A DNA stretch of 64,000 nucleotides from Pedobacter schmidteae. GTDB lineage: Bacteria > Bacteroidota > Bacteroidia > Sphingobacteriales > Sphingobacteriaceae. The notes under the pieces are model-generated. The model made no database searches. It was not told where the DNA came from and worked only from the letters and a program-made list of their open reading frames with translations. Shown here one piece after another: positions 56,480 through 64,000 of the stretch. A program made the position numbers and the translations under genes. The stretch is taken from positions 62,001 through 126,000 of the forward strand of contig NZ_LS999839.1 in the NCBI RefSeq assembly GCF_900564155.1, read 5' to 3'. Position 1 is the stretch's first letter. Every line of letters begins with the position of its first letter.

Positions 56480-59400
56480 TTAAAACGAGACCTGCAGGCC
56501 ACCCATGTAAATTCTTCTGGATCCTTGAACACCATTGTCGGTATCGGTATTCCCGTTATAGTTGTTTCCAAGCACACCGGTTTCGGGATCTGAATAACGA
56601 TCTTTTGCCGATCCGAATGTCAACAGGTTATTTCCGGCAATGTAAATCCGGGCTATAGAAATCCCTAGTTTCTCGGTCATTTTCTTAGGTAGCGTATAGC
56701 CCAATGTGAGGTTTCTCAGGCGCACAAAATTATTCGTAAACACATAGAAATCAGAAGATTTCCGGGTACTCGAATAATTGTCGTTAGACCATCTCGGAAA
56801 CAGGGCATTATCTCCAGGGTTTTTCCAGCGGTCCTGCACCAGATCCTGAATTACACCTACACCACCACGCAAAGCGGTACGTTCAACATAGCCGAAATCG
56901 AACATCTTAGCCCCCAGGGAATAATAGAACATAAATGAAAAGTCAAGTCCTTTATAGGCCAGGGTATTCGTCACAGCACCATACGCCTTAGGCAATGCCG
57001 AACCAATATATTGATAATCATTGGTCGTAACCTCTCCATCGTAATTTTCAGTTGTTTTCCAGCCTCCTGCTCCATCACGCACATAATAACGCATGTTTCC
57101 ATTGTCTGGATTGACGCCCGCATTTTTCACCATATAAAAATCGTACACCGAATGTCCCTCTTCCATTTTATAAGTAGCGGCGCGATTAGCGAAGGTGAAT
57201 GAGCCGCCAGGAAGATAAGTTACCTCATTTTTAAGTGTAGAGATATTTCCATCAATCCTCCAGTTAAAGTTTCTGTTACGGATCAAGTCGGCCCCTAGCG
57301 CAACCTCAAAGCCTTTGTTGAGGATGTTGCCCAGGTTAGTATTCTTTCCATTTGCCGAACCACTTTGCGCCGAATAAGGAAACAGCTTGTAGAACAACAA
57401 GTCGGAAGACTTACGGTTATAATACTCTACCGAACCCGTAATGCTTTTAAAGATCACAAAGTCAAGTCCCACATTTAACTGCTTATTGCCCTCCCATTTC
57501 AACTCAGGGCTTGCAATTGCAGATGGTCTTAATCCTGCATTTCCGTATAACGGATCAGATTCAAATACACCCTGATAAGCATATAGTATTTCAGCGCCCG
57601 GAATTCCGTCAGGTCGTCTTAATGTCAGTTTATCATTTCCGGTTGTACCGTAACTTCCACGGAAGGACAGGTTATTGATCCAGCTCAGCTCTTTCAGGAA
57701 TTCTTCATTAGAAATTCTCCAGGAGGCACCAGCCGAGAAAAAGTTACCCCAACGATTATCAGGATGAAACCGTGAAGAACCATCCCGCCTTATGGAACCC
57801 GACAAATAGTATTTGTTTTGATAATTGTAATCCAGTTTACCAAAAACAGAAAATAGCGAAAATCGGTCTTTATAAGAATTGGCTGTCCAGCCTTTGGTGG
57901 TTGAGGCCAGCTCGTATTGCCCAATCTGCATAATCCCCTCTCCATACGAAGTGTTGTACAAATAGTTATTGTTGTACAATTCCTGTCCTGCCAATGCACT
58001 CAGGCTATGGTCACCAATCTTCTTTTCCCATGATAAAAGGTTATTCCAGGTTATTGAAGTAGCATCGGTATTGGTTCGCGTAGCGTTACCGCCAGAAGTC
58101 AGCACAGTAAGTCCATAAGGTGCCATTTGTCCGGAGCCATGTACCGCCGAGCCATAAAGGAAAAATTTGGCGCTATTGTTATCAATTCCCAAACTGCTTT
58201 TAAACTTTACATCAAAAGGCAACGATACATTCGCGAAAAATCGGGTAGAAATCATGTTTCGCTGGTTATTATTGAAATCCTCATCGTTGGGGTTATCCCA
58301 ATAATCGCCACCATTATTTAGTGGATGGATCCCGAAAAAATTATTTATATACGAACCATAATCAAACATCCGCTTGCCCGTTTTTTCGGAATACACCCAA
58401 TCCGTATTGTCAATATTCCTCAACCATGGCGAGGACATCGTTGTACTAAAGGTCTGGGCACGCATCGAACCTGAAGTATTTTGTCTTGAACTGCTATAGG
58501 CCACATTTCCCCCCAATTGCAGCCAGTCGTTAACTTCCGTTGTCACATTCACCCTAAAAGTGTAACGTTTAAAATACTGATTACTGGCATAACCGCCATC
58601 ATTGAGATAAGAACTCGAAAACAAGTAATTTGTTTTTCCACTGCTGCTGGTTCCGCTCACATCTAATCCATAATCCTGACGCAACTTGCGTGAATACACA
58701 GCACCATATACATCGTAGTCGGACGGGTCCCATACCATTTCCAGCTTAGGATTGATATAAGGGTGACCATTGCCATCGTGCAATACATAATTTTCGTTGA
58801 TATGTCTGAAAGGAGATACATAGCTAGATTGACCTGCAGAATTTGTTACAGCTTTCAGTATTTTACCCAGCACATTATTCGATGCCCAGTCGCCCGCGTT
58901 AGCTTTGGTCATTCCATACTTATAAAACTGATCGTTGTACATACCTTCCCAGGTGTTTAGCAATTGCTCATAAGGATCGGCCTTTACCGGGTTTTTAACC
59001 GCATTGTCTGAAGTTCCCCATGCTGCGCGTAAGTTGATCTGAGGTGTTGACGATTTACCTTTTTTGGTAGTGATCATTACCACACCATTTGCTGCACGCG
59101 AACCATACAATGATGATGCTGCTGCATCCTTCAACACAGAGATCGATTCAATATCACTTGGCGAAATAGAATTCAGTTGACCGTCATAAGGCATTCCATC
59201 AACTACATATAGTGGATTTGAAGCACCACTCATGGACGTAATTCCGCGAATCTGTATACGGGTATCGCCTCCAGGGTTACCTTCATTGTTCACCACATTG
59301 ATCCCACTACCCATTCCCTGCAACGCTTCAGCAAAACCTGTACCCGGAACCTTCGACAGTTTATCGCTGTTAATTACTGAGGCAGAACCTGTAAAGTCGG

Positions 59401-60073
59401 ACTTTTTGATGGTACCGTAGGCTACAACCATCACATCTTCCAGGCCTTGAACGTTACTCAGCATTTTAACATTGAGTGGACTATTCCCATTCCATACAAT
59501 CTCCTGCGAAACAAAACCTATATAAGTGACAACAATTATATCTCCTTTTTGCGCACCATCCAAGGCATATTTACCATCCTTATCGGTTATTGTATGGCGT
59601 GATGTGCCCTTAATGGCAATAGATGCCCCTGGCAGGGGATTGCCCTCGTCATCTCTGATGGTGCCCGTCAACTTATCTGCCATCAACCGGTTCACCAGAA
59701 CAGAAAGAAAAGAAGCTGCCTTTTTTTCTATGGTTACCATTTTATGGTCGATGGTAAAAGTTACCGGCTGATCCTTAAAACATTCGGCTAATGCAGCCTC
59801 AATACTTACGTTTTGTACATTGATGCTTACCGGTCTTGATGCAGCAATGACTTTGTCACTAAATACAAAATCAAAACCAGTTTGTTTTCTGATCTCATTC
59901 AATACAGTAGCCAGTTTGGCCCTATCATGTTTCAGGGTTACATTCTGTCCGTAGCTAGCGGCGCTTACCTGTAGAATTGCAGAAGTCAGTAATACTATAA
60001 TCAGCTTCATTATCAGCAAAATTTTGGCTATAGCAGCCTTGGGCCTGCATAGGCTTTTGGTGTAAAATATCAT
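56480..60073 (-). CDS. SusC-like TonB-dependent receptor with STN domain (ECF locus 2)
   Basis: A 1197-residue transporter with a hydrophobic signal at about 22-40, an STN domain (about 45-118, LATVLNEIRKQTGFDFVFSDKVI), a carboxypeptidase-D-like domain (about 135-215), the plug (LYVVDGMP, ASSLYGSRAANGVVMITTKKG) and a long barrel ending MGGLQVSF. Met22 (60010) is an alternative start that would put the signal peptide first. With FecR and a sigma factor upstream it forms a complete surface-signalling system. It is only modestly similar to the locus 1 receptor, so the two probably have different ligands. Confidence 0.93.
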   Translation of the reverse strand: MIFYTKSLCRPKAAIAKILLIMKLIIVLLTSAILQVSAASYGQNVTLKHDRAKLATVLNEIRKQTGFDFVFSDKVIAASRPVSINVQNVSIEAALAECFKDQPVTFTIDHKMVTIEKKAASFLSVLVNRLMADKLTGTIRDDEGNPLPGASIAIKGTSRHTITDKDGKYALDGAQKGDIIVVTYIGFVSQEIVWNGNSPLNVKMLSNVQGLEDVMVVAYGTIKKSDFTGSASVINSDKLSKVPGTGFAEALQGMGSGINVVNNEGNPGGDTRIQIRGITSMSGASNPLYVVDGMPYDGQLNSISPSDIESISVLKDAAASSLYGSRAANGVVMITTKKGKSSTPQINLRAAWGTSDNAVKNPVKADPYEQLLNTWEGMYNDQFYKYGMTKANAGDWASNNVLGKILKAVTNSAGQSSYVSPFRHINENYVLHDGNGHPYINPKLEMVWDPSDYDVYGAVYSRKLRQDYGLDVSGTSSSGKTNYLFSSSYLNDGGYASNQYFKRYTFRVNVTTEVNDWLQLGGNVAYSSSRQNTSGSMRAQTFSTTMSSPWLRNIDNTDWVYSEKTGKRMFDYGSYINNFFGIHPLNNGGDYWDNPNDEDFNNNQRNMISTRFFANVSLPFDVKFKSSLGIDNNSAKFFLYGSAVHGSGQMAPYGLTVLTSGGNATRTNTDATSITWNNLLSWEKKIGDHSLSALAGQELYNNNYLYNTSYGEGIMQIGQYELASTTKGWTANSYKDRFSLFSVFGKLDYNYQNKYYLSGSIRRDGSSRFHPDNRWGNFFSAGASWRISNEEFLKELSWINNLSFRGSYGTTGNDKLTLRRPDGIPGAEILYAYQGVFESDPLYGNAGLRPSAIASPELKWEGNKQLNVGLDFVIFKSITGSVEYYNRKSSDLLFYKLFPYSAQSGSANGKNTNLGNILNKGFEVALGADLIRNRNFNWRIDGNISTLKNEVTYLPGGSFTFANRAATYKMEEGHSVYDFYMVKNAGVNPDNGNMRYYVRDGAGGWKTTENYDGEVTTNDYQYIGSALPKAYGAVTNTLAYKGLDFSFMFYYSLGAKMFDFGYVERTALRGGVGVIQDLVQDRWKNPGDNALFPRWSNDNYSSTRKSSDFYVFTNNFVRLRNLTLGYTLPKKMTEKLGISIARIYIAGNNLLTFGSAKDRYSDPETGVLGNNYNGNTDTDNGVQGSRRIYMGGLQVSF

Positions 60074-60162
60074 ATATTTACATCTTGTTTAATCTTGAGC
60101 TGCCTTTACCTCTAAAGTTTTGGGCACCTCAAATCGGTTCATTAATCAATTGTTTGCAATTG

Positions 60163-60245
60163 CCCGGTGCATCCGGGTCTAATGAATAAGCTTAAACACC
60201 GGCCGGAGGTGGTGGTACACTTCCGGCTATTATTTTTAGCTTATT
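60163..60245 (-). other. Structured fecR-susC gap (locus 2)
   Basis: Two stem-loops lie here. One is CCCGG/CCGGG with a TGCAT loop at 60163-60177. The other is a nested structure with outer arms AATAAGCT (60185-60192) / AGCTTATT (60238-60245) and inner arms GCCGGA (60202-60207) / TCCGGC (60222-60227). They occupy the same place between fecR and susC as the hairpin of locus 1. No T tract follows on the minus strand. Confidence 0.55.
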
Positions 60246-60304
60246 GCTGAAGGGCTTAGGGATCGTTTCTGTATAATTTTTTCATCTGAGATTAGTTTTG
60301 GTTA

Positions 60305-61444
60305 TTAAGTTGATTGATTTTTAACAATGATTTTGTTGCCTATGACTTCAAATTTTAATCCGGCCGACTGCAATGCTTTCAGCAAAGCTGATATATTTTT
60401 CCGGCGGGATACTTTTCCTGTAAAGGTCCCCTCTTTGTCTACGCCACTGGCGTAAACCACCTGTATATTGTACCATCTGGCAACACGTCTCATTAACGAG
60501 GTTAGCGGTTCTGATTGAAATATAAAATCTCCGTTCTTCCAGTCAACCGCCTGTTCCACATCCACATTGGAAACATCCAGCACCGAACCCGCTACAACCG
60601 CCTGTTCTCCTGGTTTCAACAGCCGCTCTTTATGCGAACCATCCAAACTTAATTTGATACTTCCTTCCAGCAAAGTGGTCCTCTGGTCGGGTTCATCAGT
60701 ATAAGTGTTCACGTTAAAATGGGTACCCAGCACCTGTATCTTTTGGTGAAGTGTTTTTACAACAAAAGGTCTTTTTTTATCTTTTTCCACTTCAAAATAG
60801 GCTTCACCTTCAAGTTTCACCTCACGTGTTTTTGCACTAGAAAAAGAGACCGGATATGTAACCGAAGATGCGGCATTTAACCAAACCATAGTTCCATCCG
60901 GCAAACGAAGCTGATAAGATTCACCTTTAGCTGTGGCTAACGTATTTACCGCGTGCGGATCAGCATTTCCCTGGTCTTTGATCTCATAAATCAGTTGTCC
61001 ATCGGCCGTTTTAGTAATACTTGCACCCGATTCCGTAGCCAATTGTCCTTTAACATCACTGGTCAGCGCAATTTTCCGGCCATCGGCCAGGGTAAGCATT
61101 GCGGCATTTTTTCCAGGCGCAATATCATGACTTAATAGTGTTTCAGAATAGCTATTGGCATTGCCCTTATACCATAAATAACTTCCACCTATCAGCAAAA
61201 TTGCAGCTGCGGCAACGGAAATTGTTTTAAGTAATTTTAAGCGGTACACTTTTCTCCCGGCAGGAAGCCGTTTCCAGATTTCATCACCAACCTGCTGGTA
61301 ATTATTTGGAGCAACCACCTCCTCCGCTGATGCCGAAGCCAGATTATACAAGTACTTTACCGCAGCGGCCTCTTCAGGACTAGCTATCCCTTTCCTGTAT
61401 TTGCTTAGCAATTCGTCTTGTTGTTGGTCTGGTTTCTCCATCAT
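60305..61444 (-). CDS. FecR-family anti-sigma factor (ECF locus 2)
   Basis: A 379-residue inner-membrane regulator with a cytoplasmic N-terminus (1-70), a membrane helix (about 71-90, KTISVAAAAILLIGGSYLWY), a periplasmic FecR domain (about 115-215, with TAKGESYQLRLPDGTMVWLN) and a DUF4974 C-terminal domain ending KFEVIGNKIIVKNQ. It connects the STN domain of the downstream receptor with the sigma factor encoded 65 bases upstream. The gap to susC is 231 bases, longer than in locus 1. Confidence 0.94.
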   Translation of the reverse strand: MMEKPDQQQDELLSKYRKGIASPEEAAAVKYLYNLASASAEEVVAPNNYQQVGDEIWKRLPAGRKVYRLKLLKTISVAAAAILLIGGSYLWYKGNANSYSETLLSHDIAPGKNAAMLTLADGRKIALTSDVKGQLATESGASITKTADGQLIYEIKDQGNADPHAVNTLATAKGESYQLRLPDGTMVWLNAASSVTYPVSFSSAKTREVKLEGEAYFEVEKDKKRPFVVKTLHQKIQVLGTHFNVNTYTDEPDQRTTLLEGSIKLSLDGSHKERLLKPGEQAVVAGSVLDVSNVDVEQAVDWKNGDFIFQSEPLTSLMRRVARWYNIQVVYASGVDKEGTFTGKVSRRKNISALLKALQSAGLKFEVIGNKIIVKNQST

Positions 61445-61509
61445 TTAACAGCTTTTTATGGTTGCTTATGTGTATAACAACTCAGCTGAGGTCAGGATGT
61501 AGATAAAAA

Positions 61510-62070
61510 TCAAAAAAAGATTAAAAAAAATTGAAGCTTGTTTTTCAAGATATTTAAAGCATTGCTTACCTGCCTTTTAACAGTTAACGAAGAAATCTTC
61601 AGCTCCTCAGAAATCTGCTGGTGCGTTTTAAATTCTTTCCTGCTCAGTTCAAATATCCTACGCATTTTTGGGGGCAGACTTTGTATGCCGGCCTCAATCA
61701 GTCTGGAAAAATCATGCTCGATCACTTTTTCATCTGGTAAAATTACACCGGGATATTCCAGAACCGCCTTTTGCTGCTCCATATACCGGGCTTCAATTTT
61801 CAAGTGTTTTAACTGGTTTAGTATCCTGTTTCTGGTTGCCGAATATAAAAAAGCAGCAACCGGAGACTTGATCTCTGTTTTCTTTATCCATAGTGTGGTG
61901 AAAACCTCCTGAACCACATCTTTAGCTTCTTCATCATTTCTCAACATGTTGCGGGCATGTCGGTACAACAGTTGCCAGTAGCGGTCATATATCTGCTTAT
62001 AAGCTTTTTGATCTCCTGCCTGGAAAGCTCCAAGAAGTTCATCATCGCCCATACCTGATAACTGATTCAT
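61510..62070 (-). CDS. ECF RNA polymerase sigma-70 factor (locus 2)
   Basis: A 186-residue ECF sigma factor with region 2 (about 18-85, AYKQIYDRYWQLLY, EEAKDVVQEVFTTLW) and region 4 (about 125-175, LPPKMRRIFELSRKEFKTHQQISEELKIS). It is expected to drive the SusC/SusD genes downstream after release from FecR. Like the locus 1 sigma factor it ends in a short hydrophobic tail (FFLIFF). First gene of its operon, 110 bases from the HEAT-like gene upstream. Confidence 0.93.
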   Translation of the reverse strand: MNQLSGMGDDELLGAFQAGDQKAYKQIYDRYWQLLYRHARNMLRNDEEAKDVVQEVFTTLWIKKTEIKSPVAAFLYSATRNRILNQLKHLKIEARYMEQQKAVLEYPGVILPDEKVIEHDFSRLIEAGIQSLPPKMRRIFELSRKEFKTHQQISEELKISSLTVKRQVSNALNILKNKLQFFLIFF

Positions 62071-62180
62071 ACTGCGCTAAATTTTCGTAACAATATTAAT
62101 ATAATTTCCGCACTTCTCAGTTAAAAACACTATAAAATGAGGGCAAAAATTAGCACATTGAGGAGCTACTTTAAATTGAA

Positions 62181-62807
62181 CTAGCGTTGCAGTCTTTTTA
62201 TCACCTTTTCTACGCGCTTTCGCTTACTGTCTTTTTCAATATCATCCAATCTGGATGCAAGTGTTTTGATGAATGTAGCTTTGTTGGCCAGGCTGATGAT
62301 TGGTAAGGCGTTTTCGGCATACATAGGCAGTTGATTGGTGGCGCTGCCGATTAATTGTTCATTGAACAAGGAAAATGCTGGGTCTGCATAAGCAGGCAGA
62401 CTACACAGCTTTATCAATATGGCCATCAAATTATCTTTGGTAATAACCGTTCCTTTTTCGGCAATACCAACCAGGTTTCCCAGGTTTTCGAATATGGCCT
62501 GCGGTTTTTCCAGTGTAATGGTATTTAGGGCAGTCATCGCTCCCCATTGCAACCTGTTGTTTTTACTGTCCAGCAACTTTATAAACTTTTCATAATGCGC
62601 AGCAATAAGCTTTGGGTCCTGAGCGCCAACTTCATAAATCACCTTTATACAATCATTTTGTATATCCTTATTTTTATGCTCAAGATGACCAACCAGTTCT
62701 TCAACAGCAGTTACATCCCTATTTGCAACAATTTGTTGAGCCAGCTCCTGGTTGGGCATTTCATCTCTTCTACCCAACGAAGTAGAGAGTTTTTCTAGTA
62801 TGTTCAT
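62181..62807 (-). CDS. HEAT-repeat-like protein of unknown function
   Basis: A 208-residue all-helical cytoplasmic protein without signal or membrane segments. Repeating helix pairs (for example VEELVGHLEHKNKDIQNDCIKVIYEVG and KLLDSKNNRLQWGAMTALNTI) look like HEAT or armadillo repeats, which serve as protein-binding scaffolds. The C-terminus is rich in Lys/Arg (DSKRKRVEKVIKRLQ). No catalytic motif and no clear link with the neighbours. Confidence 0.7.
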   Translation of the reverse strand: MNILEKLSTSLGRRDEMPNQELAQQIVANRDVTAVEELVGHLEHKNKDIQNDCIKVIYEVGAQDPKLIAAHYEKFIKLLDSKNNRLQWGAMTALNTITLEKPQAIFENLGNLVGIAEKGTVITKDNLMAILIKLCSLPAYADPAFSLFNEQLIGSATNQLPMYAENALPIISLANKATFIKTLASRLDDIEKDSKRKRVEKVIKRLQR

Positions 62808-62939
62808 ATTATTTAGATCAGGTATTATTTTGGTTCAGAAAGTTGACCATGAATACTAAACAACAACTTTTTCAGGGTCAACTCTGGTTAATTTGAACAC
62901 AAAAATAGTAAACTTACATTTAGAACAACAGGTCCTTAT

Positions 62940-63476
62940 TTACTTTTTATCAATACGATAGCGAAGCGACACCAGGCCCGTTTCATAGGCTTTACTTTCC
63001 AATAATGTGAGTTGAGTACGGCTGTCCTGCCCGCGGAACAATGGTTTGCCACTACCCAAAAGAATGGGGTGTACAGACATCCACAATTCATCTACCAGGC
63101 CTTCTTTCATCAGGGCATCAGTAAGCGAAGCACCACCATACAGCCATATGTCTTTTCCAGGCTGTGCTTTTATCCTTGTTGCTTCAGAGATACTATCGTT
63201 GGCAACAAGCACAGCACCTTCCTTTACGGATTTCAAGGTTTTAGAAAATACGTATTCTCTCATTGCCGGCATACCGGGAACCGTTTCTCCGCCATTGCTC
63301 TCTGCATATTGCTGTGCCATCTCATAACTTTTACGACCAATAAAGATGGCGTCTACCCGCGTAAAAAATTCGTTCAATCCATAATCCTGATCGGTAAAGC
63401 ACCAATCAAATTCACCATTTGGCCCCTCAATATACCCATCCAATGTGACCGCCAATCCTAATATTAATTTTCTCAT
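62940..63476 (-). CDS. Dihydrofolate reductase/RibD C-terminal family protein
   Basis: A 178-residue cytoplasmic protein with the RibD/DHFR-like reductase fold: RKLILGLAVTLDGYIEGPNGEFDW at the N-terminus, the NADPH-side DAIFIGRKSYEMA, and the C-terminal IWLYGGASLTDALMKEGLVDELWMSVHPILLGSG. Members reduce folate- or pyrimidine-like substrates with NADPH; many are uncharacterised. The frame extends upstream to 63644, but the added 56 residues are not family-like, and ATG at 63476 fits the conserved start. The gene follows the AraC regulator with a 64-base gap, so the two may be co-transcribed. Confidence 0.85.
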   Translation of the reverse strand: MRKLILGLAVTLDGYIEGPNGEFDWCFTDQDYGLNEFFTRVDAIFIGRKSYEMAQQYAESNGGETVPGMPAMREYVFSKTLKSVKEGAVLVANDSISEATRIKAQPGKDIWLYGGASLTDALMKEGLVDELWMSVHPILLGSGKPLFRGQDSRTQLTLLESKAYETGLVSLRYRIDKK

Positions 63477-63540
63477 ATCATTCTTATTTACCTCACAAAA
63501 TTGCAAAAACTTAATATCGGCAAATTGTACAAAACGGACA

Positions 63541-64000
63541 TCAATATACAATATATTGGGCGCGCAACACCTCTCCAGGGGTGTGACCTGTGTACATCTT
63601 ATAGTCACGATTAAAATGGGCCTGATCGTAATACCCACTTTCATAAGCCACCTGGGTAAGTGAAAGTGCAGGATATTTTTTCAGGGAATGCAACGACCGC
63701 ATGAATCTGCAAACACCCAGATAAGTTTTAGGTGACAGCCCCATATATTGCTGAAATTTTCGCGAAAGATGACGCCGACTAAGGCCGGTATCATTGGCAA
63801 TATCAGTTGCAGAAATTGAACCACCTGAACGTTGCATCAGCCTTAGCCAATAGGTCAGCTGCAAATCCTGCTCTCCCAAGGCCAGTTGTTGCAGCAAATA
63901 CTTTTGGGCAATAACCACCCGCACATTATTGTCAGATGCATTGGCTAGTTTGTCTTCCATTTCCATAACTGTCCCACTCCACAAATTGGAAAGGGTTACA
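63541..64000 (-). CDS. AraC-family transcriptional regulator (5' end outside window)
   Basis: The last 152 or so codons of a regulator; the frame stays open to the window edge, so the N-terminal part is missing. The C-terminal AraC double helix-turn-helix is complete: SATDIANDTGLSRRHLSRKFQQYMGLSPKTYL and SLTQVAYESGYYDQAHFNRDYKMYTGHTPGEVL. The latter GYYDQAHF motif is standard for the second HTH. It probably controls itself or the adjacent reductase gene. The sensory domain cannot be judged. Confidence 0.88.
   Translation of the reverse strand, partial: VTLSNLWSGTVMEMEDKLANASDNNVRVVIAQKYLLQQLALGEQDLQLTYWLRLMQRSGGSISATDIANDTGLSRRHLSRKFQQYMGLSPKTYLGVCRFMRSLHSLKKYPALSLTQVAYESGYYDQAHFNRDYKMYTGHTPGEVLRAQYIVY

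Noticed and set aside
63477..63644. Longer N-terminus for the DHFR-like protein
   Set aside because: The added 56 residues are Cys-rich and unlike the family, and they run opposite and over the end of the AraC gene region.
1..64000. CRISPR array, tRNA, rRNA, insertion sequence, prophage or toxin-antitoxin genes
   Set aside because: No array of identical repeats with spacers, no tRNA cloverleaf or rRNA segment, and no transposase, integrase or phage protein was recognised on either strand.

Overview
The window comes from a Bacteroidota genome, most likely a Pedobacter (Sphingobacteriaceae). It holds four SusC/SusD outer-membrane import pairs, a hybrid two-component system, two ECF sigma/FecR pairs and a type IX secretion sorting domain. 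It also encodes chondroitinase B (PL6) and chondroitinase AC (PL8) that match, from memory, the Pedobacter heparinus enzymes along their whole length, with enough differences to suggest another species. No rRNA, tRNA, CRISPR array, transposase or phage gene was seen.

Left edge (1-4045): a short imperfect tandem repeat, a terminator-like hairpin, a GH3 beta-glycosidase, a CBS-domain protein and a Dph6-like ATP pyrophosphatase, all on the minus strand.

Glycosaminoglycan locus (4252-23342, minus strand): a hybrid two-component regulator is followed by chondroitin ABC lyase, a sulfatase, chondroitin AC lyase, SusC, SusD, chondroitinase B and a GH88 unsaturated glucuronyl hydrolase, ending at a strong terminator. 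Together they would cut chondroitin and dermatan sulfates, import the fragments, remove sulfate and split the unsaturated disaccharides. A 395-base gap in front of susC carries an unusual phased array of ten 11-bp units.

ECF locus 1 (23582-35729, minus strand): sigma factor, FecR, SusC with an STN domain, SusD, two surface-type lipoproteins (DUF1735, DUF5018), a DUF4855 protein and a calcineurin-like phosphoesterase. No classical polysaccharide-degrading enzyme is present, so the ligand is open. A DUF6259-like putative glycosidase (35981-38257, plus) is divergent from it.

Amino-sugar and lyase region (38363-54787): a LacI regulator; a NagP-like transporter, a Gfo/Idh oxidoreductase and NagA on the minus strand; GH109 alpha-N-acetylgalactosaminidase and NagB on the plus strand; a SusC/SusD pair with a type IX-secreted PL1-like lyase on the minus strand; and a CE12 esterase on the plus strand. 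The two divergent promoter regions share a 28-bp operator-like palindrome, which suggests one LacI regulon joining amino-sugar catabolism to the PL1/CE12 locus.

ECF locus 2 (54873-62070, minus strand): sigma factor, FecR, STN-type SusC and SusD, with no enzyme. Right edge: a HEAT-like protein, a DHFR/RibD-like reductase and an AraC regulator cut by the window end. Four SusCD pairs in one 64-kb stretch thus appear to use three regulatory designs: hybrid two-component system, ECF/anti-sigma and LacI.
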